Source of the DNA: Narthecium ossifragum
Taxonomy: Eukaryota > Streptophyta > Magnoliopsida > Dioscoreales > Nartheciaceae
Length of the DNA stretch: 64,000 bases
Assembly (NCBI GenBank): GCA_963920575.1
Contig: OY986969.1
Location: 7,251,076 to 7,315,075 of the forward strand
Direction: 5' to 3'
The number at the start of each line of letters is the position of its first letter. Position 1 is the first letter of the stretch. Made by a program: the position numbers and the translations under genes. The notes beneath the pieces are model-generated. The model was given only the letters and a program-made list of their open reading frames with translations, was not told where the DNA came from and made no database searches. Shown here piece by piece: positions 57,637-64,000 of the stretch.

Positions 57637-58157
57637 GGCTGAGTCGGGTAGCCGGGTAAGCAATCCCACAACGCCTGGGTATGGTCCGGGGTTCGATATA
57701 AGTATATAGTAAGCCCTTAATATACAGTATGGTATCAGAGCCGGTTCCCAGCCGGAAATTGTGCCAGTGAGGACAGCTGGGTCCCCAAGGGGGGTGGAAT
57801 GTGAGGCCCGCTGGGTCTACCACGGGACAAGATGCCTGCACCTGGAGTGCGGGGCTGAGTCGGGTAGCCAAATAAGCAATCCCACAACGCCTAGGTATGG
57901 TCCGGGGTTCGATATAAGTATATAGTAAGCCCTTATTACACACAATGCGTTTTAAAGCTGTGATGGCAGTGATCCGTCATAAAACTCCAAGATTAAGCGT
58001 GCTTGCCTTGGAGCGATCCCGGGATGGGTGACCTACTGGGAAGTTTTCCCAGATTTCTGTGGTGAGCCAAAAGCGGACAATATTGTGTCGGGTGGGGCCC
58101 TCTGGTGGATCCTGGTCGGACCGGGAGCCTGCGGGGCGGGGCCCAGTGGAGGGCCGG
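57637..58157 (+). mobile_element. Cassandra TRIM with 5S-like LTR, truncated at both sides
   Basis: A partial 5' LTR (57637-57727) is joined to the primer-binding site TGGTATCAGAGCCGG (57730-57744). After only about 42 bp comes the polypurine tract AAGGGGGGTGGAA (57787-57799), and the 3' LTR starts at 57800 with TGTGAGGCCCGC. The 3' LTR contains a 5S rRNA-like stretch (about 57976-58046: AAAACTCCAAGATTAAGCGT, GGGATGGGTGACCTACTGGG) and AAAGCGGACAATATTGT. It is cut at 58157 by a family-R LTR, just before the expected TTACA end. The 5' LTR copy lacks the 5S-like half. There is no coding capacity, as is normal for TRIMs. Confidence 0.85.
57976..58046 (+). other. 5S rRNA-derived segment in Cassandra LTR
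   Basis: Similar in order to the middle and 3' part of plant 5S rRNA: TTAAGCGTGCTTG, then GGGATGGGTGACCTACTGGG and AAGTT. This is an LTR component, not a 5S gene; the 5' third of 5S is only weakly visible. Confidence 0.75.
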
Positions 58158-60157
58158 TGTGAGGACCTGTACCTCCAACCCGATCCGATCGCGTCGGTCG
58201 AGGGTCTGGTTCGGCCGTGTTGGCTCGGTTGGTCTTGTTTCGTGATCTCCTTTGATCGTTGCGACTCCGGGGGTAATTACCAAATTACCCTTGGTAGAGT
58301 CGGTTTCACACTCGCGTTGAACACACACAACCTTGGGATGATGTATGTGTTTGATTAGACCTTTAGGGGTACCCAGATTGGAGGATCCGAGTTAAATCGT
58401 AGGGATCGAGATTTGAGCGGCTGGGATCTGATTTGGTTCATCGGACGGCTGGGAGCTATGATCAAGCTGATCGTATTTAATCCCCTTAAACCCTTTTCCT
58501 TCTCTCATTAGGGCTCGTTTCCGCCGTTAGGGAGAGAAGACGAGATCGGGAGAGGGAGGGAGAGACCCGCGATCCACGTCGAGGGAGAGCCGGAGACGGC
58601 GGCTATCGTGACCAGAGGCAACGGTGATCCGCAGAGGAGAGGACTTGGCGGCGTCGACGGCGGAGAGCAAGGCGCCGGCAAGCCTGGTGACCGCGTTGGA
58701 GACGGAGAGGTCGACGACGAAGGTAGAGAGCTCGGCGACGACTGGAGAGAAGAAGATCTCGACGCCCAAAGGTAGGGGATCTACCCTACTCCTTAATTAG
58801 GATCCTAGGAATGGTTGTGGATGCATGATGGCTTGGAGTTTCTGGTTTCTCCTTTTTGTTTTCGTTGGTTCCTCTCCTTGTTGTTCCGCCAGGAGGTATG
58901 CTAGCATGGAATCTTGTGATGTTTCCTTCCTCCCCTGCCTCTTGCCTTGTTTCCCCTTGTTCCTACGGTGGATCCATGAGTTAACGGTGGGTTTTGATGA
59001 GAGAATTCTTCCCTTCATCTCTGGTTGTGTTGGATTTCAATGTTATGCTTTGATTCACCAAGTTAGATGCAATTGCTATGTCCCTTACTGCCATGCTATG
59101 CGATGCTCTGTTCTTCCCCTGCTGCCATATTATGCTATGCTTGGATTCTCTGATCGCTTGCCGGATTTGAGATGCGTTTTCCTCTTTTGGGATTTATGTT
59201 GGAGCTCGACGAGAGCTCTCTCCATGCGTTTGGGTTTTGATCGTTGAGTTTTCCTCCCTATTTTCTTTCCCCTGTTCTTGGGTTACCGGTGGTTGTTGGA
59301 TTTCCTCTGGATCACTGCCGACCCTTGAGTTCCATTTGTGGCTCTGTTCTTGGGTCGGTGGCTAGATCGGTGGCTGGAAGGTGGGTTCTTTGGTTTGCTG
59401 CGATTGAGCGTTGGTTTTGTTGGATGATTTCTCTCCCCTGTTCTTGGTTGGGGTTCTTGATTGACTGGTTTGCTTCAAGGGTTTGGGCTTCCTTGCTCTC
59501 CCTTGCTCTCGGATCTGGATCTATGTTGTTCTACTCGTTTGTTAGTTTTGTTGTTGCTCGTAGGGTATTGTGATCTGTGGTGAATGGGGGTATGATAGCT
59601 TACCTTGACTGGTTTCCACCATCTGTGTTGCATGCCTTAACTGGAATAGCTATTATTCTTTCCTCCTGTAAAACCTGAGTATGCTCGGTGGCATGAGCTT
59701 TATGTTGGAACCTTGGCTTGGGCCCGTGGAGTTTCTGATGCTGTCCCCCCCGTTGCATCCTGCGTTCTTGGTCGGTTGATTGCATGTTGTAGGTCATCTG
59801 ATGAATGTTACATCCTGCGAGGCTAATTTCCTGAACAGGGTCTAGGTATTCATGTGTCACCCTTTTGGTCCTTGCTTAATATGAGTGCTTCTTCATAATG
59901 CAGTAGGATTTGTAACTTTGCCATCGATTGATATTAAGCTGTTGTTCCATTTCATAAGTTATGATTGTATGGTTCGGATATATGAAGGTCATGTATGCCT
60001 TATGTTAGTTTTCTATTGCTAAAGCTATTCTATAGTTGTGTTATATTCTGTTGGACAGTTGTTTGATGATATGACATGTAGATACACCTAGGCCTAGTTG
60101 TTTGACTAGGCTCATGCATGATTGTATGCATTAGAAGCATTCAGGCTAGGTGGTAGG
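58158..60157 (+). mobile_element. Family-R LTR, 5' part, cut by Athila element
   Basis: It starts TGTGAGGACCTGTACC. It shows the GGGTAATT/AATTACCC stem at 58271, the TTTCACACTCGCGT region at 58302, a GC-rich leader and the donor-like hairpin (GGTAG/CTACC) at 58771-58785. It stops in mid-LTR (GGCTAGGTGGTAGG) where the Athila LTR begins. The reading frames at 58800-59570 are open by chance in T-rich sequence. Confidence 0.75.
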
Positions 60158-60344
60158 TGATAAGTCACAAAATATACATAATTCACCCATTCAACTGGGC
60201 TTTGTTAGCTCTCAAGCAATGCATTTTTAATATCTTTTCATATGGTTTCAGGTACAAGAGCCTACGAAGAGAGCTGCATTGATTTCGAGCCAAAAGACAG
60301 CAATTATACAAATTCAGCTTAATTCGGATCTATCCGGACAATTT

Positions 60345-60586
60345 GGATCGATCCGAGGACATTTTGGATCGATCCGAATCAATATCTTTTCCTAGAGAGC
60401 TCGGTACAAAATGGATCGATCCAAACCGTCATGGGATCGATCCATATTTCTTTTCCCAAGAGCACTTATTCTTGGGTACAAATTGGATCGATCCACATTT
60501 AAATGGGATCGATCCATATTTCCTTCCCAGAAAGCTATGATCTTTTGCTCATCTTGGATCGATCCAAGCCTACTTCGGACCGATCC
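60345..60586. promoter_or_regulatory. Four pairs of GGATCGATCC palindromes upstream of TATA
   Basis: Palindromes start at 60345, 60366, 60413, 60434, 60485, 60506, 60556 and 60577 (last one GGACCGATCC). Within each pair the spacing is exactly 21 bp; pairs recur every 68-72 bp. The array ends about 60 bp before the TATA box. An enhancer-like role is inferred. Confidence 0.7.
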
Positions 60587-60648
60587 AAGATCGCTGACGG
60601 TTATAAATGGACGGCTCGGATCTATTTCGAGGATCCACGACTTGGGGT

Positions 60649-60657
60649 CTATAAATA
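60649..60657 (+). promoter_or_regulatory. TATA box of Athila LTR
   Basis: CTATAAATA, followed by GGGG and a CT-rich leader. Confidence 0.65.
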
Positions 60658-61753
60658 GGGGTTTTGGCTTTAATTTTAGGATCTTTTTCCTTCCTCTTGT
60701 TCCCTCTCTTGACAGCCTTCTTCCCTCCTCTATATTCTTGAGATTTCTCCTCTCATTCCTAAGGATTTAGGGCTCAAAAAGGTGTAGATCAATCGAGAAG
60801 AAGGGTGAAGCCTCTTCCCCCATGGATCTTCTAACCAAGATGAGTAGCTAAATTCCTCATCCTTGGGAATTCTATGATGTCTTAGGTCTTTCTTTTAGAT
60901 TTCTCTTGTAATCTTTGATGTAATAACGTTTGTGAGATGGATTCTTTGTATGAATTCGGATTCAATTCCTTATTTCTTCAATAAAGTCTACTCTTGAATG
61001 GTTTGAGTATCTATATTTGCATTTAATTGCTCAAGAATTAGGTGCATGCTAGGTATTTGATGAAATCTCTCAAAGAGTAGGTTATGCTAGAACCATAGCC
61101 AACTCTTGACCTTAGGATAGAATGTTGAGGTGCTAGAACCACCCCAAGCCAAAGCTATCCTACTTACCATTCTTGACTTAGATGGAGGATTGGATTGAGG
61201 TATTAAACCCACCTCAATCCAAGACCTTAGTCATACAAAGCCTTGATTCCTTGCCAACAATAGGACCTTAAGCCGGCAATTGTTGAGCTATGACCAGATT
61301 AAAGCCTCGATCATAGATATTCACCTTGTAATTCACGCGATGAGATGATCCTCACCCGACGTCTCATTAGCGACGAGCGATACTAATCCTACGCTCGTCG
61401 ATACCCGATTTCGATCATCTCACTTAGATGTTATTCATCTTGATACATAGAGAATATATTTAGATCCTAATTCGGATTAGAATTCCCTAGGACTTCTTTC
61501 TTGATAAATCTCTTAGCTTTAATTTCTTAGCTTTAATTGCTTTTATAATACTTTAGTTTAAACAACTTTAAAATCAAGCCAATTGTTTCCAACTATTGTA
61601 GAGATTATATTACATCCACTAATTCAACCATCCAATTCTCCGAGGACTCGACCCGTACTCCCATTTACTACATTGTAGTTAACTAGTAGTTCGGTAAATT
61701 TGTTTTGTTCGCCTTTAACATAATTAACGACATATTTCAAGGCGAGTCAAAAA

Positions 61754-61771
61754 TGGCGCCGTTGCCGGGGA
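61754..61771 (+). other. Athila primer-binding site
   Basis: TGGCGCCGTTGCCGGGGA four bases after the LTR end. This motif is standard for Athila-type elements (Asp-tRNA primer, from general knowledge). Confidence 0.75.
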
Positions 61772-61996
61772 ATTAGATTAGTTGAATTACCCAATTGATA
61801 TAATTCTTTACAATTAGTTTGTTTTTGATTTTTGCATATTATAAAATACCAAAAAGAATTTTTCTTACATAGCTATTTCTTTGCATTGGTAGGTGAAACT
61901 TCCGAGCGGCGAAGCAAATCATCTACGGATCAAGACCAAAGAGTTCTTGGACCAGCCCACTGTAAAGTATCTCTAACTTTGTGTGGTCTTTTGTGA

Positions 61997-64000
61997 ATGA
62001 ATGAAAGTGATGCTGAATTAGATATTACTTTACAAGCATATTTAGATTCTAGAACATCTTTGCGTGTACAAAAGTCCATAGCTATGGAAAACGGACATCA
62101 TCCTAACGGGGATAGTGTCAACCAAGATCCCATTAATGGAGATCGTAGGAGTATGAAGGACTATTATGTTCCTTCCAATTTTGCTCCTATGTCGGGCATA
62201 CAACAACCTATTATACATGCTGCCCATTATGAGTTCAAACCCCAATTTCTTCAATACCTTCCAAATTTTCATGGTTTACCTAATGAAGACCCTTACACCC
62301 ATCTTGAAGAATTCTTTGAAAAGAGTTCTACGGTTAAAATTCCCAATTTACCCGAAGATGCTATGAAATTAAAACTCTTTCCTTTCACTTTGAAAGGTAA
62401 AGCCAAGTATTGGCTTGGATCCTTAGAACCTCAAACCATTACTACATGGGATCAATTACAAAGTGCATTCTTAGAAAAATTTTATCCTATAGCTAAGACC
62501 CATGCCATGAGAACTCAAATAGCTACATTTCGTCAATTAGATGATGAACCATTTCATGATGCTTGGGATAGGTTTAGGGAGCTTCTAAGAAAATGTCCTC
62601 ATCACCAAATTCCAAAATGGTCTCTTGTAGACTATTTTTATAATGGTCTTAAATTACGCCACCAACAAGATGTTGATACGGCTTGTGGTGGGGTATTCAT
62701 GACTAATCCTTATGAGAATTCTTGGGTATTATTTGGTAAACTTGCTATAAATTCACAAAATCATGCATTTACATCTAGGAATGTCATAGAGAATAATACT
62801 AAAGAACAATCTCATCCTAGGGGAGTCCTAGAGCTATCCGATGCTACACGAGTAGCACAACAAATTGATGCATTAAATAAGAAATTTGATCAAGTCCTTG
62901 CTTATTTTTTGAATCAAATTCCTAATAGTTCTTCATCACCAAATTACTTGCCAAATACTCTTTCATCAAATTACCCATCTACTCCTTCTCCTTCTTTGCC
63001 GAATTATGCTCTTTCTCAACCATCGGGAGAGCTATGCTTTCTTTGTTCTACACCGGGGCATAATGTGACCGAATGTCACTTAGCTAATGATTACCCCGAA
63101 CTTGTACAAGAACACATTAATGCGATCTATGGACAATCTAAGTCCAATTATAATCCATACTCCAATACATATAATCCCGGACTTAGAGATCATCCTAATT
63201 TCTCATGGAGGAATCCCGGACAACCAATGCCACCATACAATCCAAGACCTCCACCAATAAATAATAATAATTCAAATTATCCTCAAAAACCACATTATCC
63301 TCCACCATCTCAACATCAAGCCCCTTACCAATCACAACCACATCAACCATACCCTCCACCTCATGCACCAAACTATGGTCAATCATCTTATCAACCATCA
63401 TCACATTACCAACCACGACCACCTACATATCAAACACCTCCACAAGCGACACAAGCACCAAAACGAGATACTTCTCTTGAAGAAAAACTTCTTAAAGCAT
63501 TGGATTCTTTTGAATCAAGTACCCAATTGTTGCATTCTCATTCTCAATCTATTTCTAAACTTGAAATGCAAATGGGTCAAATTGCTAACTCTTTAGCAAG
63601 GAGGGAAGAAGGTAGACTTCCAAGTCAACCTATTATGAACCCTAAAGGACAACATTGTGTTGAGTCGACTCATGAAGAGGTACAAGCGGTAACCTCTCTT
63701 AGAAGTGGAAAGACTTATCACAATGTTGAAATGCCTAAAGAAGTGGAACATGAACATGCATCTCCATCGTCACATATTGTTCATGATTCTCATACATCTC
63801 ATAAACCATCATCAAGTCATGAATTGTCATCAAAGACTATCGATTCAACACAAATGGAAAATGAACCATCTAGTAAAACTTACATTCCAAAAGCTCCATT
63901 TCCATCGGCTTTAATCAATCCTTCATCACCTCCTTTTAAGAGTCAAAAGCTAGAGGACATGATGGAAATTTTTAAGAAGGTTCAAATTAATCTTCCTTTA
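61997..64000 (+). CDS. gag: Athila-type Gypsy gag (gag-pol), open at the window edge
   Basis: An uninterrupted frame of 668 codons from ATG 61997, directly after an in-frame TGA, to the last base; no stop in the window. The gag core spans about residues 80-260 with the family pattern FPFTLKGKAKYWLGSLEP, TTWDQLQSAFLEKFYP and PHHQIPKWSLVDYFYNGL. A CCHC zinc knuckle (C-x2-C-x4-H-x4-C) is at residues 347-360, followed by a Pro/Gln/Tyr/His-rich stretch (about 395-490) and a probable coiled segment (LEEKLLKALDSFESS). Gag forms the particle that packages element RNA; protease and polymerase should follow to the right. With an LTR and primer site upstream it may be an intact, young copy. Confidence 0.88.
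   Translation, partial: MNESDAELDITLQAYLDSRTSLRVQKSIAMENGHHPNGDSVNQDPINGDRRSMKDYYVPSNFAPMSGIQQPIIHAAHYEFKPQFLQYLPNFHGLPNEDPYTHLEEFFEKSSTVKIPNLPEDAMKLKLFPFTLKGKAKYWLGSLEPQTITTWDQLQSAFLEKFYPIAKTHAMRTQIATFRQLDDEPFHDAWDRFRELLRKCPHHQIPKWSLVDYFYNGLKLRHQQDVDTACGGVFMTNPYENSWVLFGKLAINSQNHAFTSRNVIENNTKEQSHPRGVLELSDATRVAQQIDALNKKFDQVLAYFLNQIPNSSSSPNYLPNTLSSNYPSTPSPSLPNYALSQPSGELCFLCSTPGHNVTECHLANDYPELVQEHINAIYGQSKSNYNPYSNTYNPGLRDHPNFSWRNPGQPMPPYNPRPPPINNNNSNYPQKPHYPPPSQHQAPYQSQPHQPYPPPHAPNYGQSSYQPSSHYQPRPPTYQTPPQATQAPKRDTSLEEKLLKALDSFESSTQLLHSHSQSISKLEMQMGQIANSLARREEGRLPSQPIMNPKGQHCVESTHEEVQAVTSLRSGKTYHNVEMPKEVEHEHASPSSHIVHDSHTSHKPSSSHELSSKTIDSTQMENEPSSKTYIPKAPFPSALINPSSPPFKSQKLEDMMEIFKKVQINLPL

Larger units (their letters stand above)
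60158..61749 (+). repeat. 5' LTR of Athila-type element
   Basis: It starts TGATAAGTCACAAAATATAC and ends GGCGAGTCA. A TATA box CTATAAATA lies at 60649-60657 with an array of GGATCGATCC pairs just upstream. The primer-binding site TGGCGCCGTTGCCGGGGA (61754-61771), characteristic of Athila elements, follows at once. It is the most recent insertion in this part of the window, since it cuts the family-R LTR. Confidence 0.8.

Noticed and set aside
57730..57744. tRNA gene
   Set aside because: TGGTATCAGAGCC is the primer-binding site of the TRIM, not a cloverleaf; the same applies to 20644 and 61754.
57976..58046. A true 5S rRNA gene
   Set aside because: The similarity covers only part of 5S, lies within an LTR with Cassandra ends and primer site, and the other copy at 12207 is disrupted.
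58825..59573. Plus-strand frames of 109-140 codons
   Set aside because: They are inside a family-R LTR after its leader, rich in Leu/Cys/Phe from T-rich sequence, without a domain or conserved counterpart in other copies.
60345..60586. CRISPR array
   Set aside because: Plant nuclear context, palindromes of 10 bp in pairs, no uniform repeat-spacer plan and no cas genes.

Overview
This window is nuclear DNA from a flowering plant. It is dominated by transposable elements, with only two host genes supported. A monocot is my best guess. The single-exon armadillo gene has a GC-rich start that falls off toward its 3' end, as is common in commelinid monocots, and the repeats are plant Ty3/Gypsy, Cassandra, hAT, Mutator and Tourist-like elements. 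I cannot name the species.

Layout. 1-1484: purine-rich minisatellite and a hAT end fragment. 1493-5982: a delimited but dead autonomous hAT transposon. 6955-11059 (-): the first three exons of an F-box/WD40 gene, with a solo LTR in intron 1; later exons were not found. 12207-12531: solo Cassandra LTR carrying a 5S-like segment. 12797-13317: Tourist-like MITE. 13432-20640: a long Gypsy LTR ('family R') holding a nested solo family-R LTR and a solo Athila/Tat-like LTR. 21970-26843: a complete non-autonomous LTR element on the minus strand. 29598-33317 and 33356-35611: two solo family-R LTRs in opposite orientation, 38 bp apart; the first contains a Mutator-like element with long terminal inverted repeats. 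39175-41097 (-): an intact ARMADILLO-REPEAT-ONLY-like gene, the clearest host gene, with about 3 kb of non-repetitive sequence downstream. 42061-50330: a family-R pile-up containing two further solo LTRs. 51180-52272: non-autonomous hAT. 53365-57633: Tat-like Gypsy element with a broken gag. 57637-58157: Cassandra TRIM. 58158-60157: a family-R LTR cut by an Athila-type element (60158 to the right edge) whose gag is still open at the window end.

Target-site duplications (TSDs) can be read directly for twelve insertions, so much of the insertion order is recoverable. Family R occurs almost only as solo LTRs, which implies frequent LTR-LTR recombination.

The most interesting signal is structural RNA/DNA inside the LTRs. 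Arrays of hairpins and palindromes with GATCGATC or GGTCGATC cores occur in several unrelated LTR families and in one DNA transposon. Their outer arms change in a compensatory way, and palindrome pairs are spaced mostly 21-23 bp. Family-R LTRs also share a covarying hairpin over a splice-donor-like site and a matching acceptor-like site about 1.4-1.7 kb downstream, which suggests an intron inside the LTR. These are readings by eye; no alignment, folding or database search was run.
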